Shown here: piece after piece, positions 1 through 5,841 of the stretch
Numbering within the stretch: position 1 is the first letter of the stretch
Layout of the letters: the number at the start of each line of letters is the position of its first letter
Assembly (NCBI GenBank): GCA_023405875.1
Contig: JAEXXN010000270.1
Location: forward strand, 1-6,437
Length of the DNA stretch: 6,437 bases
Direction: 5' to 3'
From: Bacillota bacterium
GTDB taxonomy: Bacteria > Bacillota > Clostridia > Lutisporales > Lutisporaceae
Translations under genes and position numbers: made by a program
Notes under the pieces: model-generated
The model's input: only the letters and a program-made list of their open reading frames with translations
Database searches by the model: none
What the model was told of the DNA's origin: nothing

Positions 1-2
1 CT

Positions 3-671
3 TTGGCATATGAGGTTTACGTTAAAATGCTCGGGGGGTCAATGAGCTTCAGGACGCCGTTTATTTATACCTTCACAACTTCAACCGTTGCCATTATCCT
101 GCTTTTCAGCGAGATCACCAATAAGGAAAACCAGTTGCGTTCAGTCAGGCTAAAGCATCATTCCGTCTATAAAACATCCATAACTGACGGGATGACCGGT
201 CTATATAACCATGCCTATATGGTCAACATGCTCCACAGGGCTATTGCTCCATACTCTGTGGTCATGCTTGATATTGATGATTTTAAAGAGATCAATGATT
301 CCTTCGGGCACCGGTTTGGAGATATAGTCATCTGTCATGTTGCAGCCAATCTCAAAAAGAATTTACGCAGCAATGATTTGGTGTTCCGGTATGGAGGGGA
401 TGAGTTTTTTATAATTCTTTATGAATGTACTGATGAAAAGGCCATGGAAATTGTGTTGAAAATCGATCGGCACATAAAGGATGAGTGCCCCAGATGTAAT
501 GAAAAACCGATAACTGTTACGTTGTCCGGGGGCATTTATTATGTGGAAAAGGAAGAACTGCTGGAAAGCATATTTGATAAGGTGGATTCGGCTCTTTACG
601 ACGCAAAAAACAAGGGCAAAAATAATATAAGCATTTATAACAAGGCTAAAGAAGTCCCCTTGCCTCTATAG
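3..671 (+). CDS. Membrane-anchored diguanylate cyclase (GGDEF domain), 5' end cut off by window edge
   Basis: Makes cyclic-di-GMP from two GTP at the inner face of the membrane. The frame is open to the left edge, so the true start and probably more membrane or sensor sequence lie outside; residue numbers count from the first visible codon. One hydrophobic segment (about residues 18-38) precedes a short helical linker and a complete GGDEF domain (about 58-210). The domain opens with DGMTGLYN (62-69), has the metal/substrate stretch LDIDDFKEIND (from 89), and carries an intact GGDEF at 131-135. RSND at 122-125, five residues before GGDEF, matches the RxxD inhibitory I-site, so product feedback is expected. 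The domain ends at the usual ALYDAKNKGKN stretch. The tail KAKEVPLPL and its stop codon fall inside a repeat that recurs 134 bp downstream. No conserved catalytic residue is missing in the visible part, so I expect an active enzyme. The input signal is unknown. Confidence 0.93.
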   Translation: MAYEVYVKMLGGSMSFRTPFIYTFTTSTVAIILLFSEITNKENQLRSVRLKHHSVYKTSITDGMTGLYNHAYMVNMLHRAIAPYSVVMLDIDDFKEINDSFGHRFGDIVICHVAANLKKNLRSNDLVFRYGGDEFFIILYECTDEKAMEIVLKIDRHIKDECPRCNEKPITVTLSGGIYYVEKEELLESIFDKVDSALYDAKNKGKNNISIYNKAKEVPLPL

Positions 672-682
672 GTGATGGGTAC
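635..682 (+). repeat. Direct repeat copy 1 of an intergenic element (overlaps GGDEF gene end)
   Basis: A 37-bp core (635-671) matches 769-805 with one mismatch (A642 versus G776). Similarity continues weakly through 682, giving about 44 of 48 positions over the full unit. The unit starts with TTATAAC and ends with CTATAG-N5-GGGTAC. This copy encodes the last 11 residues and the TAG stop of the GGDEF gene. The strand is given only for orientation. Confidence 0.85.
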
Positions 683-700
683 AGATTTCGTTGTCCAACA

Positions 701-748
701 GGCGGTGAGCATATCTCCCGCCTCGTTGAAACGCTCGGGTAGGTTTTT
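701..748 (+). terminator. Overlapping hairpins in convergent gap, possible terminator for the GGDEF gene
   Basis: Two hairpins share bases and cannot form together. The first pairs GGCGG-t-GAG (701-709) with CTCCCGCC (715-722) around a CATAT loop. The second pairs CCCG (717-720) with CGGG (736-739) outside and CGTT (724-727) with AACG (730-733) inside. The second is followed four bases later by five T residues (744-748), a weak intrinsic terminator shape for the + gene ending at 671. A further perfect inverted repeat, GCCTCGTT (720-727) with AACGAGGC (773-780), encloses an 8-bp inverted repeat TTTTGCAA (745-752) / TTGCAAAA (755-762). No classical terminator with a long U tract is present on either strand. 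Confidence 0.4.
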
Positions 749-768
749 GCAAGTTTGCAAAACTCTTG

Positions 769-816
769 TTATAACGAGGCTAAAGAAGTCCCCTTGCCTC
801 TATAGATGCCGGGTAC
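769..816 (+). repeat. Direct repeat copy 2 of the intergenic element
   Basis: Second copy of the unit at 635-682, in the same orientation, 134 bp downstream, ending 4 bp short of the - strand regulator's stop codon. It keeps TTATAACG, the GAGGC...GCCTC mini-hairpin (776-780 with 796-800), CTATAG and GGGTAC. Read in the same frame it would again encode YNEAKEVPLPL and stop, but the frame is closed by a TAG at 740-742 and does not resemble a GGDEF end. It is therefore a sequence repeat and not a remnant of a second cyclase gene. Confidence 0.85.
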
Positions 817-820
817 CGCC

Positions 821-1942
821 TTAATTGCACAGCATGCTGCTGTACAGAGCCTGCAAGGAACTGCTCGGTTCTATTCCCAATTCGGATTTAAACAATTCCT
901 TTACGGTATTATAATGAGTAACAAAGGCTGCACGATCTTTTTTGGCAAAATATAATTTTAAAAACAGCTCATGGGCAGCTTCGCTCAAAGGAAACCTTTC
1001 CAGGATATTCTGAAGTATTTTTTCGGCTGCGGGATAATCATTTCTTCTCATGTAGTATTTTGCAACAGAAGTTGCCAGCCGGTAATATGCTTTGGAATAC
1101 TCTTCTTTTTTGGACAAGGACCATAAATAATCATTATCCTCCAGGTAATCGCCTTTATACAGTGAAAGTGCCCTCTCATATTTGTCTATTTTGGCTTCTT
1201 CTATGTTTATGCTGGAGGAGGCTATAGAATCAAACTCTATTACATCGATGAAGGTTTGAGGAAGGCTCATCCGGTAGCAGCCGTTGATGAATTTGATATC
1301 ATACTCAATTCCGGCTGCAGTTAATACTTTTTTCATCTTATATAGGGTGGTATGCAAATAGACATCAACTTTTTCAATATCACATTCCGGCCAGAGCGCT
1401 TCACAGATTTTCCATTTGGGAATTTCCCGCTCCAGATTATGCAGCATAAATGCGAAAAGCTCCTCTGCCTTTGATGTACGCCATTTGACAGGATGTTCAC
1501 CGGCAGGTCCGTATACTGATAATTTGCCTAAGCAATAAATACGTCCATATAAAAGGTCATGGCTTTGAGTTGATGGGAGCCTCTTTCTCCTGGCAAGGCG
1601 GGAAACGGTACGGGCTACGGCTTCAAAAGACAGCGGTTTCAATAAATAATCCAGGGCATTTACCCCAAAGGCTTCCAGGGCATATTGATCGTAAGCCGTT
1701 ACAAATATAATCTCCACATCCTCATTTATTGCAAGAAGCTTTTCCGCCAGCTCCAGGCCCTTTATTTCAGGCAATTCAATATCAAGGAATGCTACGTCCG
1801 GGCTTAAGCTCTGGAATCGGGATAAAGCATCTGCGGCAGTTGCAAAGCTTTCCGAAACACTTACCATACCTGTTTTTTCCAGCAATATTTTAAGTATATC
1901 TATGGCAGGTTTTTCATTATCGACAATAATAGCCTTTAACAT
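821..1942 (-). CDS. SARP-type response regulator: receiver, OmpR-like winged helix, BTAD domain
   Basis: Cytoplasmic DNA-binding response regulator, probably phosphorylated by the kinase encoded just upstream on the same strand. Residues 1-120 form a receiver domain with acidic residues D8 and E10, phospho-acceptor D54 (FLDIELP), T82, Y87 and K102 (LLKP). The stretch AYDQYALEAFGVNALDYLLKP resembles receivers usually attached to LytTR output domains. Residues ~133-228 form a winged helix of the Trans_reg_C type (KWRTSKAEELFAFML, then LHTTLYKMKKVL and FINGCYRM). Residues ~235-373 form a TPR-like bacterial transcriptional activation (BTAD) domain (DYLEDNDYLW, then FKSELGIEPS near the end). The start ATG has a GGGAGGT site ten bases upstream. 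Spacing of 87 bp from the kinase stop, with no clear terminator between, suggests cotranscription. Family knowledge: SARP-like proteins bind short direct repeats about one helical turn apart. Target genes are unknown. Confidence 0.92.
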   Translation of the reverse strand: MLKAIIVDNEKPAIDILKILLEKTGMVSVSESFATAADALSRFQSLSPDVAFLDIELPEIKGLELAEKLLAINEDVEIIFVTAYDQYALEAFGVNALDYLLKPLSFEAVARTVSRLARRKRLPSTQSHDLLYGRIYCLGKLSVYGPAGEHPVKWRTSKAEELFAFMLHNLEREIPKWKICEALWPECDIEKVDVYLHTTLYKMKKVLTAAGIEYDIKFINGCYRMSLPQTFIDVIEFDSIASSSINIEEAKIDKYERALSLYKGDYLEDNDYLWSLSKKEEYSKAYYRLATSVAKYYMRRNDYPAAEKILQNILERFPLSEAAHELFLKLYFAKKDRAAFVTHYNTVKELFKSELGIEPSSSLQALYSSMLCN

Positions 1943-1952
1943 AAAGTATACT

Positions 1953-1959
1953 ACCTCCC
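1953..1959 (-). promoter_or_regulatory. Ribosome binding site of the SARP-type regulator
   Basis: On the - strand the sequence reads GGGAGGT, ten bases before the ATG at 1942. This near-ideal Shine-Dalgarno sequence fixes the start of the regulator. Confidence 0.8.
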
Positions 1960-1980
1960 AATTCGACCCGGGATCGACAC

Positions 1981-2022
1981 GGGTACGGAAAAGCTTATAA
2001 CGGGACTATAGCCGGCGGGTAC
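1981..2022 (+). repeat. Shortened relative of the intergenic repeat element, between kinase and regulator genes
   Basis: It reads GGGTAC (1981-1986), then TTATAACG (1995-2002), three bases, CTATAG (2006-2011), five bases, and GGGTAC (2017-2022). This is the same order and orientation as in the left gap: GGGTAC 677-682, TTATAACG 769-776, CTATAG 800-805, five bases, GGGTAC 811-816. Here the 23 bases between TTATAACG and CTATAG are replaced by three. The element lies in the 87-bp gap of the two-component operon, 8 bp past the kinase stop codon. A small ACCCG/CGGGT inverted repeat (1966-1970, 1980-1984) sits beside it. Role unknown. Confidence 0.6.
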
Positions 2023-2029
2023 TGATGCG

Positions 2030-5000
2030 TTATAAAGCCTCATTTGCGGGTATACTGAAGGATACTGTCGTCCCATTGTCAACTACACTTGAAATTTCAA
2101 GAGCTGTACCATAAAAATTTAAAAGCCTGCGGTTAATATTTGCCAAACCCACACCACTGATTTCAGCTTTTGGATTCGACAAACTTCTCAATATATCGGC
2201 AGGTATACCGACACCATTATCTACTACTTGAATGTTAATACGATTTTCACAAAACGTCAAGTTTAAAGTAACCTTTCCACCCTGATTTCTTTTCATAAGT
2301 CCATGACGTATGGAATTTTCGACAATAGGCTGTATCGTAAGGGGAAGTATGCTGTATTTCAGGACAGCAGGATCAATATTGTATTCTACCTCAAGTAATT
2401 TACCGAACCTTGCTTTTTCTATAGAAATATAGGCCTTGACAATAAGGAGCGCCTTTTGTAGAGGGATAAAGGAGGCGGTGCTGCTGAAGTCAAAGCTGTT
2501 TCTTAAAAATACGCCCAATTCTGCAAGCAGCTCCCCGGCTTTGTCGGGGTCGGTATAGCAAAAAGAACTTATGGTATTTAAAGCATTGAACAGAAAATGA
2601 GGCCTGATCTGCGCCTGCAAAAAGGCCATTTCCTTCTCAAGCAGAAATTCCTTGGATTTTTTTAGCTGCACAAGAGTGGCAGCTCTGCATTTAAGCTCGC
2701 TTGCGTCGAAGGGCTTTTCAAGAAAATCGTTGGCTCCTGCCTCAAAGCCGGCTTCCAGATCTTCAGGCAGCGCTTTTGCAGTTACCAGAAGTACAGGAAG
2801 CTCAAGAGGAGAATAGGCTTCCCTTATTTTCCTGCATGCTTCATATCCGCACATACCGGGCATCATCACATCAAGGATGCACAGGTCATATTTCAGGGGG
2901 CCTTCCAGCAGCTTCAGCGCAGATTCTGCATTCCCTGCTATGGTAACGTTATATTTGCAGACCGTCAATATATTCAGAAGAGATTTCAAATTGGAGTACT
3001 CGTCGTCAACGGCAAGAATCGAAGCATTGCCGCCTATATCAGCGGTATATGGCAGGCCGGTATTAGCCAGGGGAAGGTTTGGCAGAACAGGCTTATATAT
3101 TTTGAGGGATTCCGGATTGATACCTTTTTCTTTTTTACACAGGGGCAGCGTGAAAGTAAAGCATGAACCTTTACCCGGTTCCGATATTGCATAAATCTTC
3201 CCCTTTTGCAGTTCCACCAGTTGCCTGGTAATGGACAGACCAAGGCCGGCGCCTGCTGCGCCTGAAGCTATGGAATCAAGCTGTTCATAAGAGATAAAAA
3301 TATCCTTCAGCTTGCTTTCAGGGATTCCCACCCCCGTATCCCTGACTTCAATAAATACAAAATTCCCTTCCGTGCGGCAGTCAATGGAGATGCTCCCTTT
3401 AAGGGTGAATTTGACGGCATTATCCAGTAAATTGCTTATAATCTGCTTCAGCCTGTTTTCATCCGCCATGGCCATATAAGTATCAGGAGGTATTTTATTA
3501 ATAATAACAACAGGCTTTCCTTTTATCAAATATCGGAAAATTTCCACAGTAGATTGTACCACCAGGTATACATCGATGCATTTGATGTCCAGCTTGATAT
3601 CCATGACTTTTAATTTTGAATAGTCTATAATGTCATAAACCAGAGTAGAAAGCCGCCTGCCTATGCTTGCGACAAGCCGCAGGTCTTCGGCCTGTGCGGT
3701 ATTTAAATTGCCTCCGGCTCCATCCAAAAGGGACTGTGAAATATTTATGATACCGTTTAACGGTGTTTTTAGCTCATGGGAGGTCCTGGCAAGAAAATCG
3801 TCCTTAAGCTTGTCTAAAGCAGATAACCTTTCACTGAGCTTTTCGATAGTTTTATAGGAATTTTCGTATTTCTCGGACATATAAAGTGCAAGCGCCAATA
3901 TCAAAATCGGCTGGAATACGGGAATAAAGGTATTGGACTCAAGGGCCCATACAATATTAAAAAGATTTATTATTAAAAGGCTGACAGAGCTTATAATGGC
4001 GATATAGAGATAATATTTGCCTTCGATGTCTGTGCGGAAATGCTTGGAGATAATATACAGGACCAGGAAGATAATATAAACATCACCCAGGGTAAAGATA
4101 ATGTAAGTATAATACCACAAATAAAAATTGGTAAAACAGGTTAACAGGATAAAAAATACGGTAAGCCCATTGACGATAACGACTGTCTTTCGCAAATAGG
4201 ATACTTTGAAAGCATGATATGCGTATTTGAACAGGAAGTATAAGCTTAATATCAGAGAGAAAACCTGAATTTTAACAGAGGCGTTGTAAGATAAAGCCGG
4301 GATGGCATAATTCAGAAGTACTTCAGAGCAGGTGCTGTAATGAATGGCTGAAAATAAGCAATAGGCGGCAAAATACAGCACCTCGAGACTATTTTTCCTT
4401 TGAACGCTCAAACCGAAAAAGTATAGAGATATAAAAATCATACCTGTTATAAGTGCCGAATCAATAAAAAAATTATACATCCGCAATGCATTGACAGATT
4501 TCTGATTGCCGAAATGTATCTCATAGTAGATCCCGCCATAGGAGGAAATAAAATTGGATACCTGAACGAGCACTTCCATTTCCTTCCCACTTGCATTAAA
4601 GTAAGCGGTATCTGCATAATATTCATGCTCGGTGCTTTCGGGAGAAGCTCCGGGATTTCCGCAGGACAGGACCTGCTGTCCATCAACAAAGATTTTGGCG
4701 GCGGCATATATGCTGGTTATTTTAATTCCATAGCTGCTGCTTCCTGGAGGAAGCAGGATTTTCAGGCGATATGTGGCGGTTCCATGGGTGGGTAGGCTTT
4801 CCCCGTCTATTTTATATAAGCTCCATTTGGAAGGAACCTTCTGAATAGTTCTTCCCACAGGCTGCCGGTCTTTAAAGTCAGCAGGGGAAAGAAGCGCGCC
4901 ATGATAGAATTCCCATTCTCCATGCAGCTTTACCGATTGGTTTTTAGCCGCATCCCAGCCGGACAAGTCCAGAATCCCATCCACGGCTTCAGCAGGCGCT

Positions 5001-5098
5001 TTTGACGACATCAAGCGCATACTTGGAACTGCAATACTTGCGACCATAACAGCAAGCATTATGTAAAAAAAGAATTTTTGTACCTTTATGCTTTTCAC
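2030..5098 (-). CDS. Hybrid sensor histidine kinase with 7TMR-DISM input, HisKA kinase, receiver and second LytS-type kinase module
   Basis: Membrane sensor that should autophosphorylate and pass phosphate to the regulator encoded next. Numbered from the GTG at 5098 (1022 residues): a signal anchor at ~8-25; an outside jelly-roll-like domain (~40-198, LHGEWEFYHG); seven hydrophobic helices (~210-408), the 7TMR-DISM plan. Next is HisKA with H441 (SHELKTPLNG) and an ATPase domain with N556/N560 (NLLDNAVKF), DTGVGIP at 587-593 and GAGLGLS at ~616. A receiver follows with D698/D699, acceptor D743, T773 and K795. The C-terminus is a second, LytS/His_kinase-type module with H834 (QIRPHFLFN), N928 (PIVENSIRHG), DNGVGIP at 960-966 and GVGL at ~982. 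All key residues are present in both modules. The start is GTG because GGAGGG lies 8 bases upstream and a basic signal anchor follows. In-frame ATGs at 5278 and 5125 lack a good site, and the first would overlap the divergent gene. Confidence 0.92.
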   Translation of the reverse strand: MKSIKVQKFFFYIMLAVMVASIAVPSMRLMSSKAPAEAVDGILDLSGWDAAKNQSVKLHGEWEFYHGALLSPADFKDRQPVGRTIQKVPSKWSLYKIDGESLPTHGTATYRLKILLPPGSSSYGIKITSIYAAAKIFVDGQQVLSCGNPGASPESTEHEYYADTAYFNASGKEMEVLVQVSNFISSYGGIYYEIHFGNQKSVNALRMYNFFIDSALITGMIFISLYFFGLSVQRKNSLEVLYFAAYCLFSAIHYSTCSEVLLNYAIPALSYNASVKIQVFSLILSLYFLFKYAYHAFKVSYLRKTVVIVNGLTVFFILLTCFTNFYLWYYTYIIFTLGDVYIIFLVLYIISKHFRTDIEGKYYLYIAIISSVSLLIINLFNIVWALESNTFIPVFQPILILALALYMSEKYENSYKTIEKLSERLSALDKLKDDFLARTSHELKTPLNGIINISQSLLDGAGGNLNTAQAEDLRLVASIGRRLSTLVYDIIDYSKLKVMDIKLDIKCIDVYLVVQSTVEIFRYLIKGKPVVIINKIPPDTYMAMADENRLKQIISNLLDNAVKFTLKGSISIDCRTEGNFVFIEVRDTGVGIPESKLKDIFISYEQLDSIASGAAGAGLGLSITRQLVELQKGKIYAISEPGKGSCFTFTLPLCKKEKGINPESLKIYKPVLPNLPLANTGLPYTADIGGNASILAVDDEYSNLKSLLNILTVCKYNVTIAGNAESALKLLEGPLKYDLCILDVMMPGMCGYEACRKIREAYSPLELPVLLVTAKALPEDLEAGFEAGANDFLEKPFDASELKCRAATLVQLKKSKEFLLEKEMAFLQAQIRPHFLFNALNTISSFCYTDPDKAGELLAELGVFLRNSFDFSSTASFIPLQKALLIVKAYISIEKARFGKLLEVEYNIDPAVLKYSILPLTIQPIVENSIRHGLMKRNQGGKVTLNLTFCENRINIQVVDNGVGIPADILRSLSNPKAEISGVGLANINRRLLNFYGTALEISSVVDNGTTVSFSIPANEAL

Positions 5099-5106
5099 GG
5101 GAATAG

Positions 5107-5112
5107 CCCTCC
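5107..5112 (-). promoter_or_regulatory. Ribosome binding site deciding the kinase start
   Basis: The - strand reads GCGGAGGG across 5114-5107, eight bases before the GTG at 5098-5096. The upstream ATG candidates at 5125 and 5278 have no comparable site. This supports the shorter protein that begins with KSIKVQKFFF after the initiator. Confidence 0.8.
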
Positions 5113-5141
5113 GCAAATTATACATATATTTAACATATTCT

Positions 5142-5170
5142 ACTATAACATGATAATTTTTGACAGACAA
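5142..5170 (-). promoter_or_regulatory. Candidate sigma-A promoter of the kinase-regulator operon
   Basis: The - strand has TTGTCT (5170-5165), 17 bases, then TATAGT (5147-5142). The hexamers match the consensus at 4 of 6 and 5 of 6 positions. An extended -10 TG lies one base before TATAGT. Transcription would begin near 5135, giving a leader of about 37 bases before the GTG. Its -35 overlaps by one base a + strand TTGACA (5160-5165), so opposing promoters could compete here. Confidence 0.6.
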
Positions 5171-5181
5171 CAGGTTAATAA

Positions 5182-5234
5182 TTTGCAATAATGTCCAGAA
5201 AATGTTCAGAGCACATTGATAAAATGATTGCAAA
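5182..5234. repeat. 8-bp inverted repeat flanking the centre of the divergent promoter region
   Basis: TTTGCAAT at 5182-5189 and its exact reverse complement ATTGCAAA at 5227-5234 are 37 bases apart. They bracket the 11-bp-period direct repeat and the candidate -35 of the + operon. They could be half-sites for a looping regulator, or chance in an AT-rich gap. Confidence 0.35.
5191..5210 (+). promoter_or_regulatory. Tandem 9-bp direct repeat with 11-bp period, candidate SARP/OmpR-type regulator site
   Basis: ATGTCCAGA (5191-5199) and ATGTTCAGA (5202-5210) differ at one base and repeat every 11 bp, about one turn of DNA. Family knowledge: SARP and OmpR-type winged helices bind direct repeats with about this spacing on one face of the helix. 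The pair ends 5 bases before the candidate -35 of the + operon, a place suited to activation. Binding by the regulator encoded at 821-1942 is inference. Confidence 0.5.
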
Positions 5235-5244
5235 CAGTAAGAAT
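5216..5244 (+). promoter_or_regulatory. Candidate promoter of the V4R-Spo0E-EAL operon
   Basis: TTGATA (5216-5221), 17 bases, then AAGAAT (5239-5244); matches of 5/6 and 4/6 to the sigma-A consensus. The weak -10 would fit an activator-dependent promoter. Initiation near 5251 would leave only a very short leader before the AAGGAG site at 5255-5260. An alternative is TTGACA (5160-5165) with TGCAAT (5184-5189) at 18 bp spacing. In that case the direct repeat would lie at the start site and act more like an operator for repression. Confidence 0.4.
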
Positions 5245-5265
5245 GGAAAAAAATAAGGAGAAACA

Positions 5266-5781
5266 ATGGGCGACTCATTAAAAAGCTTTAAATGGACGGA
5301 TATTGGCGATATTGCAAAAGGAAGGCCTACCCTGGGCATGGGGATGGATGTTGCCGCATACAGGATGTTCCAGTACTCTCTTCGCAATGTGCTGGAAAAA
5401 TACTACGGCAGAGATGTTATAAGGCATATACTTATTGAGGCCGGGCGGTCGGCAGGAATAGAGTTCTGTAAGAATTTACTGGATGCCAAATTGCCGCCGG
5501 ATAGATTTTTCAACCTGCTAAAGCGAAACATGAAGGAGCTGGGAATCGGTATATTGCATATTGAGTATGCAGATTTAGAAAATAGTATATTTATACTGTC
5601 GGTTTCTGAAGATCTTGATTGCTCGGGTCTGCCGGACACCGGAGAACCGGCCTGCAATTATGATGAAGGCTTTATTATGGGACTCCTGGAAACATATACA
5701 GGAAAGCAATTGCTGGTTAAGGAGGTCAATTGCTGGTCAACAGGGGATTGGACATGCAGGTTCAATATTGTCGCTGTTTAA
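5266..5781 (+). CDS. V4R-domain protein (4-vinyl reductase-like small-molecule-binding fold)
   Basis: Cytoplasmic protein of 171 residues with no signal peptide or membrane segment. The C-terminal half matches the V4R pattern: C119, C130 in CNYDEGFIMGLLE, the conserved G-x-x-L-x-V-x-E segment (TGKQLLVKEVNC, C156) and GDWTC (G160, D161, C164) followed by RFNI. Family knowledge: V4R domains occur in phenol/xylene-sensing regulators and bacteriochlorophyll-related proteins and are thought to bind hydrophobic ligands, with the cysteines probably holding a metal. The N-terminal ~90 residues are helical, including a MFQYSLRNVLEKYYG stretch like the lead-in of other stand-alone V4R proteins. AAGGAG five bases before the ATG supports the start. 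It is first in a + strand cluster with Spo0E-like and EAL-HDOD genes, so a sensor or adaptor role in that signalling output is likely. It lacks a DNA-binding or enzymatic partner domain. The ligand cannot be told from sequence. Confidence 0.8.
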   Translation: MGDSLKSFKWTDIGDIAKGRPTLGMGMDVAAYRMFQYSLRNVLEKYYGRDVIRHILIEAGRSAGIEFCKNLLDAKLPPDRFFNLLKRNMKELGIGILHIEYADLENSIFILSVSEDLDCSGLPDTGEPACNYDEGFIMGLLETYTGKQLLVKEVNCWSTGDWTCRFNIVAV

Positions 5782-5841
5782 TGCTCAGACAATGTCACGG
5801 AATAGCTTCTGTTTTCAAATAATAAATACTAACGGAGTAAA

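Noticed and set aside
743..805. Remnant of a second GGDEF gene ending in the same tail
   Set aside because: Upstream of the shared tail the frame encodes nothing like the end of a GGDEF domain and is closed by a TAG at 740-742.
635..816. CRISPR array or integrase attachment sites
   Set aside because: There are only two full-length repeat copies 134 bp apart with no regular spacers, no cas genes, and no integrase or tRNA gene nearby.
672..820. Cyclic-di-GMP riboswitch in the gap beside the GGDEF gene
   Set aside because: Neither strand shows the conserved core elements of the known cyclic-di-GMP aptamers, and the gap lies between two convergent gene ends with no downstream gene to control.
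2701..3194. Open frames on the + strand inside the kinase gene
   Set aside because: They are antisense to the receiver and ATPase domains, lack good ribosome binding sites and have low-complexity translations typical of shadow frames.
5160..5170. TTTTTGACAGACAA as a possible Spo0A box
   Set aside because: It resembles the reverse complement of the TGTCGAA core but has a mismatch at the key CG position, and the flanks do not match. The stretch is better explained by the overlapping -35 hexamers.
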